From Micromonospora sp. HM5-17 (GTDB lineage: Bacteria > Actinomycetota > Actinomycetes > Mycobacteriales > Micromonosporaceae): a stretch of 64,000 nucleotides of DNA. Positions 37,605 through 45,271 of the stretch are shown here, piece after piece. The notes beneath the pieces are model-generated. The model was not told the origin of the DNA, did no database searches, and saw only the letters and a program-made list of their open reading frames with translations. Within the stretch, counting starts at the first letter, position 1, and every line of letters starts with the position of its first letter. A program made the position numbers and the translations under genes. Where the stretch lies: the NCBI RefSeq assembly GCF_003762835.1, contig NZ_RJWA01000009.1, positions 1 through 64,000 on the forward strand, written 5' to 3'.

Positions 37605-38818
37605 TGGCCGGGCAGGAGCGGCCCCGACTCGTGCCGGCCCGGCTCCGTCCCCGGGACGTGGTACGGGTCGGCGGGGTCGGGCTTCGGACCCGGCCACTGC
37701 GGGCCTTCCTGTCGGCGCTCGGCATCGCCATCGGCATCGCCGCGATGGTCTCGGTGGTCGGCATCTCCTCCTCGTCCCGGGCCGAGCTGGACCGGATGCT
37801 CGACGCGCTCGGCACCAACCTGCTGACGGTCGCCCCGGGCAACACGCTGATGGGCGACGCCGCGCAGCTGCCGAAGGAGTCGGTGGCGATGATCGGCCGG
37901 ATCGGCCCGGTCGAGCAGGTCTCGGCCACCGGGCTCGTCGCGGACGCGAAGGTGTACCGCACCGATCGGATCCCGGCGGCGGAGAGCGGCGGGATCGGGG
38001 TCCGGGCCGCCCGGCTCGACCTGCTGGAGACCGTCGGGGCCACCATCGCCCACGGCACCTGGCTGAACGAGGCCACCGCGCGCTACCCGGCGGTGGTGCT
38101 CGGCGCCACCGCGGCCAAACGGCTCGGGATCGGTGCGCCCGGGCCGGACGTACAGGTCTACCTCGGCGGACGGTGGTTCACCGTGATCGGCATTCTGGCC
38201 CCGGCGCCGCTCGCGCCGGAGCTGGACCTCTCCGCACTGATCGGCTGGGAGGCGGGGCAGACGTACCTCGACTTTGACGGCCACCCGACCACCGTCTACA
38301 CCCGGTCGGCGGAGTACGCGGTCCAGGCGGTCCAGGCGGTTCTGGGCGCCACCGCCAACCCGGAGGCGCCGAACGAGGTCCAGGTGTCCCGGCCCTCGGA
38401 TGCCCTCGCCGCACAGCAGGCGACGGACGAGGCGTTCACCGGGCTGCTGCTCGGGCTCGGCGCGGTCGCGCTGCTGGTCGGTGGGGTCGGGGTGGCGAAC
38501 ACCATGGTTATCTCGGTGTTGGAACGCCGGGCCGAGATCGGCCTGCGGCGTTCGCTCGGTGCCACCCGGGGCCAGGTACGCATCCAGTTCCTCGCCGAGT
38601 CGCTGCTGCTCTCGGCGCTCGGCGGCGTCGGCGGGGTGCTGATCGGGATCGGGGTGACCGCCGGGTACGCCCTCTCCCGGGACTGGCCGCCCGTGGTGCC
38701 GGGCTGGGCGATGGCTGGCGGGGTGGGCGCCACCCTGCTGATCGGTGCCTTCGCCGGCCTCTACCCGGCGATCCGGGCCGCCCGGCTCGCCCCGACCGAG
38801 GCACTGACCACGCCCTGA
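37604..38818 (+). CDS. MacB-type ABC permease
   Basis: A 404-residue permease. The first helix (RTRPLRAFLSALGIAIGIAAMVSVVGIS) is followed by a large extracytoplasmic domain (about 65-275) and three C-terminal helices (LGLGAVALLVGGVGVANTMVISV and two more). The typical FtsX-like motif ERRAEIGLRRSLGATRGQVR is present. Start ATG 37604 overlaps the ATPase stop by one base, with GGAGGGGACG ahead. With the lipoprotein, adaptor and ATPase it forms a four-gene efflux operon, possibly driven by the adjacent two-component system. Confidence 0.93.
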   Translation: MAGQERPRLVPARLRPRDVVRVGGVGLRTRPLRAFLSALGIAIGIAAMVSVVGISSSSRAELDRMLDALGTNLLTVAPGNTLMGDAAQLPKESVAMIGRIGPVEQVSATGLVADAKVYRTDRIPAAESGGIGVRAARLDLLETVGATIAHGTWLNEATARYPAVVLGATAAKRLGIGAPGPDVQVYLGGRWFTVIGILAPAPLAPELDLSALIGWEAGQTYLDFDGHPTTVYTRSAEYAVQAVQAVLGATANPEAPNEVQVSRPSDALAAQQATDEAFTGLLLGLGAVALLVGGVGVANTMVISVLERRAEIGLRRSLGATRGQVRIQFLAESLLLSALGGVGGVLIGIGVTAGYALSRDWPPVVPGWAMAGGVGATLLIGAFAGLYPAIRAARLAPTEALTTP

Positions 38819-38870
38819 CCGCACGCCGGCGCGACCGCTGATCCGCCGCGTCGCCCTGACCGGGCGGGCC

Positions 38871-38911
38871 CGCGTCGCCCCCCGACCGGTTTGGTCGGGG
38901 GGCGACCCGCG
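38871..38911 (+). terminator. Terminator after MacAB-like operon
   Basis: A perfect 14-bp stem: arms 38874-38887 (GTCGCCCCCCGACC) and 38893-38906 around loop GGTTT, with further CGC/GCG pairing outside. It lies 56 bp beyond the permease stop. Confidence 0.8.
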
Positions 38912-39028
38912 GACGGGTCGAGGCCGCCGCCCGGGATCGCACCGGTTCAGGCGGCCGGAACGACCTCGTTCAGGAGGCCGGCACGGCGTCGTTCTGGAGC
39001 CGGGAGCGGGTGACGACGTGGCCCGACG

Positions 39029-39736
39029 TCAGGCGACGATGGTGTCCAGGGCGATCTCGACCATCTGGCTGAAGGTCTGCTCCCGCTCCTGGGCGGTGGT
39101 CGCCTCGCCCCGCTTGATGTGGTCGCTGACCGTCAGCACGGTCAACGCCCGTGCCCGGAACCGTGCGGCGATCGTGTAGAGGGCCGCCGACTCCATCTCC
39201 ACGGCCAGGATGCCGTAGTCGGCGAGGGTGTCGTACAGGTCGGGGCGGTCGGTGTAGAAGGCGTCGGCGGCCAGCACCGGGCCGACCCGCATCGCGATGC
39301 CGCGCCGGTCGGCCACCTCGACAGCGGTACGCAACAGCCCGAAGTCGGCGACCGGGGCGTAGTCGACCAGCCCGGCGAACCGGACCCGGTTCATGTTCGA
39401 GTCGGTCGAGGCGCCGTTCGCGGCGATCACGTCCCGGAGCTGGAGGTCGTCACTGAGCGCCCCGCACGAGCCGACCCGGATCAGCGACCGTACGCCGTAG
39501 TCGTTGATCAGCTCGTGGACGTAGATCGAGGCGGACGGCATCCCCATCCCGGAGCCCTGGACCGAGACCTCGATGCCGTTCCATCGGCCGGTGAAGCCGA
39601 GCATCCCGCGGACCGTCGAGTAGCAGGTGGCGTCCTCGAGGTACGTCTCCGCAATCCACTTGGCCCGCAGGGGGTCACCCGGCATCAGGACCCGTTCGGC
39701 GATCTCGCCAGGCTTGGCGCCGATGTGCGTACTCAT
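39029..39736 (-). CDS. deoD: Purine nucleoside phosphorylase, hexameric DeoD type
   Basis: A 235-residue enzyme. It splits purine (deoxy)nucleosides with phosphate to free base and ribose-1-phosphate in nucleoside salvage. Seen: [24 protein letters not shown] (phosphate and His), VGSCGALS, the base-binding [10 protein letters not shown] and the catalytic Asp in [11 protein letters not shown]. Length and motifs match E. coli DeoD. The ATG at 39736 (MSTHIG) is the conserved start. Confidence 0.95.
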   Translation of the reverse strand: MSTHIGAKPGEIAERVLMPGDPLRAKWIAETYLEDATCYSTVRGMLGFTGRWNGIEVSVQGSGMGMPSASIYVHELINDYGVRSLIRVGSCGALSDDLQLRDVIAANGASTDSNMNRVRFAGLVDYAPVADFGLLRTAVEVADRRGIAMRVGPVLAADAFYTDRPDLYDTLADYGILAVEMESAALYTIAARFRARALTVLTVSDHIKRGEATTAQEREQTFSQMVEIALDTIVA

Positions 39737-39812
39737 GGGGCGTGATCCTGCCACGCCGCCCCGGCGGATACCGCCGCGACGTACCCCGGCGGCGTCGGGT
39801 ACCCTTCTCGGC

Positions 39813-39899
39813 GGTGGTGTGTCCGAGCGGCCTAAGGAGCACGCCTCGAAAGCGTGTGAGGGTTTACGCCCTCCGCGGGTTCAAATCCCGCCGCCACCG
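39813..39899 (+). tRNA. tRNA-Ser(CGA)
   Basis: An 87-nt class II tRNA. The acceptor GGTGGTG (39813-39819) pairs with CGCCACC (39892-39898), allowing one G-U; discriminator G at 39899. The anticodon loop CTCGAAA gives anticodon CGA at 39847-39849, there is a long variable arm (GAGGGTTTACGCCCTC), and T-loop GGTTCAAATCC. CCA is not encoded. It reads UCG serine codons. Confidence 0.95.
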
Positions 39900-39910
39900 C
39901 TGCTGAACAG

Positions 39911-39955
39911 GCAAAACGCCCGGCGGGTCGGAGACGATCCCACCGGGCGTTTTGC
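39911..39955 (+). terminator. Terminator after tRNA-Ser(CGA)
   Basis: Perfect 13-bp arms, GCAAAACGCCCGG (39911-39923) and CCGGGCGTTTTGC (39943-39955), with an extra GGG/CCC pair inside. The TTTT run in the second arm gives a near-classical intrinsic terminator. Confidence 0.88.
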
Positions 39956-40156
39956 GTGTGGTCTCAGTGTTGGTCTCATTCGGTCTCTGGCTTACCGAAG
40001 CTGACCACCGGCGCTCTCGTCGGGACAACCCGCCTCCTGCGGCCTCACCCCTGCTGGGCGAGCCGGACTCGCCATCGGCCGGGCGACGATTCCCATGGTG
40101 ACCGGGGTACGTGGTTCGCCGACACGTACGAAGGCCGAGGTGGAAGGAGCGTCCCG

Positions 40157-40297
40157 ATGACCCGGCCGATCAGCACCGAGCGGCGCGTCGAGAACTACCG
40201 GAAGCAGACCCGGCGTCCGTCCCTGACGCCGCGACAGCGTCGCCGGGTGGACAAGAAGGAGGGCGTGATCCGTAACCGGCGACCGGCGCGGTCGTAG
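40157..40297 (+). CDS. Very small basic protein
   Basis: A 46-residue, Arg/Lys-rich protein beginning MTRPISTERRVENYRK, with SLTPRQRRRVDKKEG in the middle. The ATG at 40157 has AAGGAGC at good distance, and the codon pattern suits a real gene. It is predicted helical and nucleic-acid-binding by charge only. No named family recognised. Confidence 0.65.
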   Translation: MTRPISTERRVENYRKQTRRPSLTPRQRRRVDKKEGVIRNRRPARS

Positions 40298-40338
40298 TCG
40301 GGGCGCCGGGACCGCCGGTCGGGGCAGTGCCCCGCCGG

Positions 40339-41178
40339 TCAGTGGAGGTCGGGGATCGGGTCGTCGTAGTGGCCGGGTCGGCCGGCGTAGAGCTCGCCGT
40401 CGCGCAGCGGCCAAGCGTTCGGGGTGCAGCCGTGCAGCCCGAGTGTCTGCTGCTGCATGACGGGTGCGGCGCTGCCCCGGCCCGGGCATAGTTCGTGGCC
40501 GTGGCCGAGCCGGTGTCCGACCTCATGGTTGATCACGTACTGCCGGTAGACGGCCAGCGGGGCACCGTAGTGCGGGACGCCGTGCGCCCAGCGTGCCACG
40601 TTGACCACCACATGGGCGCCGTTGCGGCAGGAGGTGTAGCGGTCGTACCCGTCGGCGCAGAGCTCGTCGCGGGTCGCGGGGGTGGCGAGGTAGATGGTGA
40701 AGTCGGCCTCCTCCTTCGGGCCGACCCGCTGTAGCCGCCACTCGCCGCTCCCGGTCCAACTCCGCGGGTCGCCGAGCGTCGTGACCACGGCGTCCGCGAA
40801 GTCGTCCGGACCGATCCCGGTGATGCCGTTCTCGACCGCGATCCGGAACCGGAGCAACTGCCCCGCCTCACCGAGGACGGGACTGCGTCCGGCGGCGGTA
40901 CGCCAGGTCTGCGGTCCGGCCTCCGGGTACCGGATCGGGGGCGGCGGCGTGGGCCGGGGCGGTCCGGTCGGCGAAGGGCCGGGCGTGGACGGTGCCGGCG
41001 GCGGTGGCGCCGGCAGCTGCCCAGCGGCGAGGCCATGCCGTCCGGGGTGGGGCTCGCCGACCGCCTCGACGACGCCGAACCCCCCGACCACCAACCCGGC
41101 CATCGCGAGGACCAGCGCGAGCAGCAGGAGCCGGCGCCCGCGCGGAGGCGGTGGGCTCCCGGCGTGGCGAGCGGGCAT
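40339..41178 (-). CDS. DUF3152 putative extracytoplasmic metalloprotease
   Basis: A 279-residue protein: signal-anchor helix (RRLLLLALVLAMAGLVVGGFGVV), a Pro-rich linker (about 60-95) and a DUF3152 domain. The domain includes LRFRIAVENGITGIGPDDFA, ATRDELCADGYDRYTSC and the extended zinc-metalloprotease motif NHEVGHRLGHGHELC. The last Cys residues probably form disulfides. DUF3152 proteins are actinobacterial and secreted or anchored; the substrate is unknown. The ATG at 41178 follows GGGAGGAG. Confidence 0.9.
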   Translation of the reverse strand: MPARHAGSPPPPRGRRLLLLALVLAMAGLVVGGFGVVEAVGEPHPGRHGLAAGQLPAPPPPAPSTPGPSPTGPPRPTPPPPIRYPEAGPQTWRTAAGRSPVLGEAGQLLRFRIAVENGITGIGPDDFADAVVTTLGDPRSWTGSGEWRLQRVGPKEEADFTIYLATPATRDELCADGYDRYTSCRNGAHVVVNVARWAHGVPHYGAPLAVYRQYVINHEVGHRLGHGHELCPGRGSAAPVMQQQTLGLHGCTPNAWPLRDGELYAGRPGHYDDPIPDLH

Positions 41179-41577
41179 GGCGACTCCTCCCAGTACGGCC
41201 ACGGCCGCACTCTCCCGGGGCCGGGTTTCCGGCTCTGACCATAGCCAGCGGTCCGATCCGTCCTGACCAACGGGTTGTTGGCTGTCGCCGTCATCGATGT
41301 GGTGGACTACGCCCGGCTGTCCCCGCAGACGACGCTAGTGCGAATCGTCCTCATCTTGTCGCCGTTGTGACCGGAATAGCCCGTACGGGTTCGTAAGGCC
41401 GGGCAGGCAGGCCAAACCGGCTGGCCGGTGACTCGGTCGGGCGGTGGCGGCTACGGGTCCCGCCGCCCGCGGACGCCGCGTCACAGGACGGGAAACGGAC
41501 GTAACGACATTCGGTCCGGCGCCACCGAAAGAATGCGGGAGAATCCTCTGCTGGATTCGGTGCCGTGTGGTCAGGGG
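41179..41577. other. Intergenic region (399 bp)
   Basis: Lies between the DUF3152 gene start and the end of the next minus-strand gene. Local AT content rises around 41270-41400. I see no ORF with a ribosome site, RNA fold or strong terminator. Confidence 0.3.
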
Positions 41578-42114
41578 TCAGCAGGTGCCGAAACCCTCGT
41601 CAAACAGGCGCCGGACGTAGTCGGCGTATCCGGCGACGGTCTTGCGCACGGTGTGCCCGTCGTGCAGGAAGAGGTACGCCCGATCGCCGCGACGGGCCAG
41701 GAGGCCGTCGTACCGGTGGGTGCCCGGGGGAGCGGTCAGCGTGGACGCCTCCGGGTAGGCGGCCCGGACCCGATCGATCGGGGTGCCCGTGGTGATCCCC
41801 TCGGGCGTACGGACCGGCGGGCTGGCCCAGAGCAGCACGAGCCGGCGGTCGGCGAAGACCGCGCTGACGGTCGTCGGGTTGGTCAGGCTCGGTCCGCAGC
41901 CCAGATCCTGCCGGGGATCGAGCACTCCACGTCGTACCAGTTCCTGCTCGGTGTCGCCGAACTCGACATTGTGGACACCGTGCAGATGGAGGACGTCCGG
42001 CCCGTACCCGGTGGTCGTCGCCGGCTCGTCCCACACCGTCCGGTACGCGTGACAGACAGCGACGGCGCCCGCCACGAGCACCGCCACGATCCGTACGACC
42101 TTTTGTGCCTCCAT
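41578..42114 (-). CDS. Unknown membrane-anchored protein
   Basis: A 178-residue protein. One N-terminal helix (VVRIVAVLVAGAVAVCHAY) leads into an extracytoplasmic domain with HGVHNVEFGDTEQELVRRGVL, CGPSLTNPTTVSAVFADRRLVLLWAS and IDRVRAAYPEAS. The V-x-FGDTEQEL plus G-T-x-x-DRVRAAYP pattern recalls small β-rich secreted domains of lipoproteins, but no family is recognised. Start ATG 42114 after GGAGGGTGAC. Confidence 0.7.
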   Translation of the reverse strand: MEAQKVVRIVAVLVAGAVAVCHAYRTVWDEPATTTGYGPDVLHLHGVHNVEFGDTEQELVRRGVLDPRQDLGCGPSLTNPTTVSAVFADRRLVLLWASPPVRTPEGITTGTPIDRVRAAYPEASTLTAPPGTHRYDGLLARRGDRAYLFLHDGHTVRKTVAGYADYVRRLFDEGFGTC

Positions 42115-42489
42115 GTCACCCTCCGGCGACAAAGAGTAGTTTACGCCCGATTAGGGCCTTTCGTCGGGTCCCCCGATTTCGCCGCCGACCCGCCCACGGC
42201 CCGGGTCGTCGTCGCATCACGCCTCGGCCAGCAGCGCCCAGAGCACCGCATCCCCGATCACGGCGCGGGACCGGAGTCGGCCCGGGCCGGGGGCGCGTCC
42301 ACCCGGAGACGGCACGGTCCGGATCCGTAGCACCAGGTCGACGGTAGGGTCCGTCGTCGACGTCGGGATCCGGGGGACCGCCACCCGCGGTACCCGGAGA
42401 TTCCGCAGCCGGCGACCCTGAGAAACGTCAGGGTGCCGGGCTGACCATCGGGTGCAGCCGTACTCCGGCCCGGATTCCTAGCGTCGGCC
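42115..42489. other. Intergenic region (375 bp) before P-type ATPase relic
   Basis: A spacer with no confident gene. A 55-codon minus-strand reading frame (42217-42384) ends with DAVLWALLAEA but lacks a ribosome site or known family, so it is not called. The region is next to a truncated gene, which suggests past deletion. Confidence 0.35.
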
Positions 42490-42618
42490 ATGCTGACAAC
42501 CCGCACCGGGCTGAGCACGGCCGACGTCGCCGAGCGGATCGCCGCGGGCCAGGTGAACGACGTTCCGATCCGGTCCGGCGCCGGCACCTGGCGGCCGAGA
42601 CCTCGGCCGCGACGCTGA
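42490..42618 (+). pseudogene. Relic of cation-transporting P-type ATPase (N-terminus only)
   Basis: Forty-two codons starting MLTTRTGLSTADVAERIAAG and continuing QVNDVPIRS, the characteristic opening of actinobacterial CtpE/HAD-IC P-type ATPases (GL-x-x-x-EVAERV..G..NDVP.R.S). The sequence then turns to Arg/Pro junk and stops; no transmembrane or phosphorylation (DKTGT) part remains in the window. TAGCGT 5 bp before the ATG may be the old leaderless -10. Nearly the whole gene has been deleted. Confidence 0.65.
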
Positions 42619-42625
42619 CCCAACG

Positions 42626-42664
42626 GAAGGGCCGGCCCCCGACGGGGCCGGCCCTTCTGGTTTT
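42626..42664 (+). terminator. Strong terminator after the relic
   Basis: A perfect 14-bp stem: GAAGGGCCGGCCCC (42626-42639) and its complement (42644-42657), with a 4-nt loop, followed by TGGTTTTG. It lies directly past the relic stop and before the convergent FG-GAP gene. Confidence 0.85.
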
Positions 42665-42729
42665 GCCGGTCAGGACGGCATATGGTCGCCCTGCGGTCCG
42701 GATTTCACCTCATCATTGGGTCGTCGGTT

Positions 42730-44391
42730 TCACCCCATGGGGACGCCGCCCTGGGGTCCGGCGATTTCGAAACCGTAATCCAGCGGCCAGACGAAGTCGG
42801 TCCGCAGGTCCAGACCGTTAATCGAGAGGGGCTGCGGTACGAGCCCGCCGCCGGAGCCGAAGAGCGGGTAGATGGAACCGGATGAGTGGTCGGAGATGTC
42901 GCCGCTGACCGACTCACCGGCGGCGGCGACCACGGCGTCGAGTCCGTCGACGCCGTCGAGATTGAGCAGCGCGACCGCTCCGCCGAACCGGTCTCCAGCC
43001 TCCGCCCCGCCCGGGATGTCCGCGTGGTTCTGGTCGAACGACTGCGCACCGTTCCCGCTGATGCCGCCGGTGGCCCCCTTGAGCAGGGTGACAACCCCGG
43101 CCCCGGCCGCGGAGCCGATCGCCTCGCCCGGGGTGCCGACCAGCACGTCGGCGACGCCGTCGCCGGTCACGTCACCGGTCGCGAGCGTGGCACCGAACCG
43201 GTCCCCGGTCTCCGGCTCTCCCGGTACGCCGGCCGTACGTTGGTTGATCACTCGTACCGCACTGTCCGCGATGCCGCCGCCGCGGCCGGTGAAGACCGCG
43301 ATCAGGCCGCCGTTGAGGTGCGGTGTCTGTGCACCCGGTGCCCCCGCGACCACCTCGCCCAGCCCGTCGCCGTTGACGTCGCCGATGGCGAGCGCCGAGC
43401 CCAGGGTCCAGGCGTAGGTGTCGTTGCTGCCGGTCGACGGCTTGATTCCCCAACCGTTGACCGAGGTGGCGCCGCTGGTGGACACCCCGGCCGCCGAGCC
43501 CCGCATCAGGACGACCGTGCCGCTGCCGTCGTCGCCGGTGTTCTCGTTCTCGCGTGGCCCGCCGATGGCGAGGTCGGCGTACCCGTCGCCGTCGACCGGG
43601 CCGATCGCCAGGCTGTAGCCGAAGGAGTCGTTGCTCTCGCTCGCCCCGGGGACGTGGGCCTGGTCCTGGTAGACGTCCTGGGCGCCGACGTCGGTGAGGC
43701 CACCGGCGCTGCCGAAGAGGACTGTGACCGAGCCGGCCGCCGACTTGCTGCCGATCGACTCGCCGTACGCGCCGATCGCCAGGTCGTCGAGGCCGTCGCC
43801 GTTGATATCGCCGGCCGCGAGCGCGGACCCGAACCAGTCGCGATTCTCCGAACCGCCGGGGATGCCGGGCGAACTCTGGTCGAAGTATGTGGCCGAGTCG
43901 ACCACGAGGCCGACGGAACTGCCGGGGACGACCCAGACCCCGCCGGCCTGGGCCCCGTTGACCGGGTCCACCTCGTCCGGTACGCCGATCGCCAGGTCGT
44001 GGTAGCCGTCGCCGTTGAAGTCCCCGGTGGCCAGGGCCGCACCGAATCCGCTCACGGCCTCGCCGGGCGCCACGACACTGTACAGGTAGTCGATCTGCGG
44101 TGCGGACGAGTACTGCACGACGACCAGGCCGTTCGGACGGTCCGGGAAGGTGTATTGGAAGGGACTCGCGCTGGCCGCGATGTCGTCGAATCCGTCACCG
44201 TCGAAGTCGGAGCGGGTGGGACCGAGCGCCTGCACCGACTTTTTGGCCTTCGTCTGGGCCACCCGCTGGTGTTGCAGGATGTGGCCGTCCCGGTTGATTG
44301 TTCGGGGCTCGTCCGCCGCCTTAGCCGGGGCATTAAGCCCCAGACCGGCTACAAATGCCAGAATCGAAGCCCCCGCGATACTCCGGCGCAC
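42730..44391 (-). CDS. Secreted FG-GAP (integrin-alpha-like) repeat protein
   Basis: A 553-residue exported protein. A signal peptide (VRRSIAGASILAFVAGLGLNAPAKA) is followed by seven or so FG-GAP β-propeller blades. Each has a calcium loop of the form GDFNGDGYHDLAIG, GDINGDGLDDLAIG, GPVDGDGYADLAIG, GDVNGDGLGEVVAG or GDVTGDGVADVLVG, plus FG-x-x-L-A-x-GD. The fold is a single propeller and resembles eukaryotic integrin heads. Roles in bacteria are mostly adhesion or carbohydrate binding, not proven here. The GTG at 44391 follows GGAGG. Confidence 0.92.
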   Translation of the reverse strand: MRRSIAGASILAFVAGLGLNAPAKAADEPRTINRDGHILQHQRVAQTKAKKSVQALGPTRSDFDGDGFDDIAASASPFQYTFPDRPNGLVVVQYSSAPQIDYLYSVVAPGEAVSGFGAALATGDFNGDGYHDLAIGVPDEVDPVNGAQAGGVWVVPGSSVGLVVDSATYFDQSSPGIPGGSENRDWFGSALAAGDINGDGLDDLAIGAYGESIGSKSAAGSVTVLFGSAGGLTDVGAQDVYQDQAHVPGASESNDSFGYSLAIGPVDGDGYADLAIGGPRENENTGDDGSGTVVLMRGSAAGVSTSGATSVNGWGIKPSTGSNDTYAWTLGSALAIGDVNGDGLGEVVAGAPGAQTPHLNGGLIAVFTGRGGGIADSAVRVINQRTAGVPGEPETGDRFGATLATGDVTGDGVADVLVGTPGEAIGSAAGAGVVTLLKGATGGISGNGAQSFDQNHADIPGGAEAGDRFGGAVALLNLDGVDGLDAVVAAAGESVSGDISDHSSGSIYPLFGSGGGLVPQPLSINGLDLRTDFVWPLDYGFEIAGPQGGVPMG

Positions 44392-44691
44392 CAGACCTCC
44401 TTGTTGGTTGTGGAGGTCAGCAGTGTATGTGAGTAGATCAATGATGGCGACCGAGTAAACGGCACACGGCAAACCCGGACGAACTCCGGCACCGCCACGA
44501 GGTGGAACGCGTACCGGCGCCGTCGTCGCGCCGAGCGTGGTCGCGGGACCCGGTCGACGGGGTGAGCTGGCGAGGGTTCGGCAGTGGCGCCTGCCGGCTC
44601 TGGCCGGCCGGGACCGAAACCGGGACCAGACGACGAACGCCCGGCACGTCCCACCTGGGACTTACCGGGCGTTCGTGCTGCTCAAGGTGAG
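44392..44691. other. Intergenic region (300 bp) between FG-GAP gene and tRNA
   Basis: Holds the 5' flank of the FG-GAP gene, including an AT-richer tract at 44400-44460 that could carry its promoter, and the tRNA terminator at 44633-44676. No gene seen. Confidence 0.4.
44633..44676 (-). terminator. Double-stem terminator after tRNA-Ser(GGA)
   Basis: Outer 12-bp stem ACGAACGCCCGG (44633-44644) with CCGGGCGTTCGT (44665-44676), and an inner stem GTCCCA/TGGGAC (44648-44661). On the minus strand it lies 15 bp beyond the tRNA 3' end. Confidence 0.75.
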
Positions 44692-44777
44692 CGGAGGATA
44701 CGAGATTCGAACTCGTGAGGGTTGTTAACCCAACACGCTTTCCAAGCGTGCGCCCTAGGCCGCTAGGCGAATCCTCC
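44692..44777 (-). tRNA. tRNA-Ser(GGA)
   Basis: An 86-nt class II tRNA. The acceptor GGAGGAT (5' end at 44777) pairs with ATCCTCC near 44693, discriminator G. The anticodon loop CTTGGAAAG gives anticodon GGA (complement at 44741-44743), with long variable arm and T-loop GTTCGAATC. CCA is not encoded. A TACCAT -10 lies 7 bp upstream (44785-44790). It reads UCC/UCU codons. Confidence 0.95.
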
Positions 44778-44860
44778 GCCGGACATGGTACAGCGTCGCG
44801 CGCTGTGGCTCACGCCACCACCCGCCGAAGATCCACTTCCGGGTCGGCTACACTTGGCCG

Positions 44861-44950
44861 TACCCCCCGTGCGGCGTCCATCTCGTGAACCTCCCCAGGG
44901 CCGGAAGGCAGCAAGGATAAGCGAGCTCTGGCGGGTGCACGGGGGGCCTC
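44861..44950 (+). ncRNA. ffs: Signal recognition particle RNA, small bacterial type (4.5S)
   Basis: The conserved SRP domain IV is unmistakable: CCCCAGGGCCGGAAGGCAGC followed by AAGGATAAGC and the closing strand. The closing stem CCCCCCGTGC (44863-44872) pairs with GCACGGGGGG (44937-44946). A -10 TACACT at 44849-44854 predicts a start near 44861. It binds Ffh to target nascent membrane and secreted proteins. It sits between tRNA-Ser and dnaX, as in other actinobacteria. Ends are approximate. Confidence 0.93.
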
Positions 44951-45271
44951 GTTTATCCCCCGACGTCCGGTCTGACCAGCCCTGATCCCGGTGTCGCGTC
45001 GGGGCGCCCGGAAGTCGTCGACGGCTGCGGCGCGTCGGGGCGCACCCGCCCGGTCGACGGGACCGGCGACCGACGGAGCCGGGCGAGACCGGCCGGTGCC
45101 CGGTGGTGGCCCTGCCGGGCGCCCGTGCCACGGTGACGTGGCCGACCCCACATGATCGGTGAAGCCGACCGGCGCATGATCGACGTGAAATCGTCGGGCG
45201 CGCGTGCCAGCCTGGCACGCGGCACGTTGTCAGCGGGTGGAGAATGGCTCGGTCGAGAGGAGGCGGGACGA
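44951..45271. other. Upstream region of dnaX (321 bp)
   Basis: No gene seen. It contains a tight hairpin, GCGTGCCAG (45202-45210) with CTGGCACGC (45212-45220), 52 bp before the dnaX start. This could be the tail of the upstream transcription unit or a 5'-UTR element. Confidence 0.35.

Noticed and set aside
42217-42384. 55-codon minus frame ending DAVLWALLAEA
   Set aside because: The end looks gene-like, but there is no ribosome site, promoter or known family, and the front is Arg/Pro-rich. Left uncalled.
39813-44777. Integrated element between the tRNA-Ser genes
   Set aside because: No integrase, excisionase or direct att repeat found; kept only as a low-score observation.
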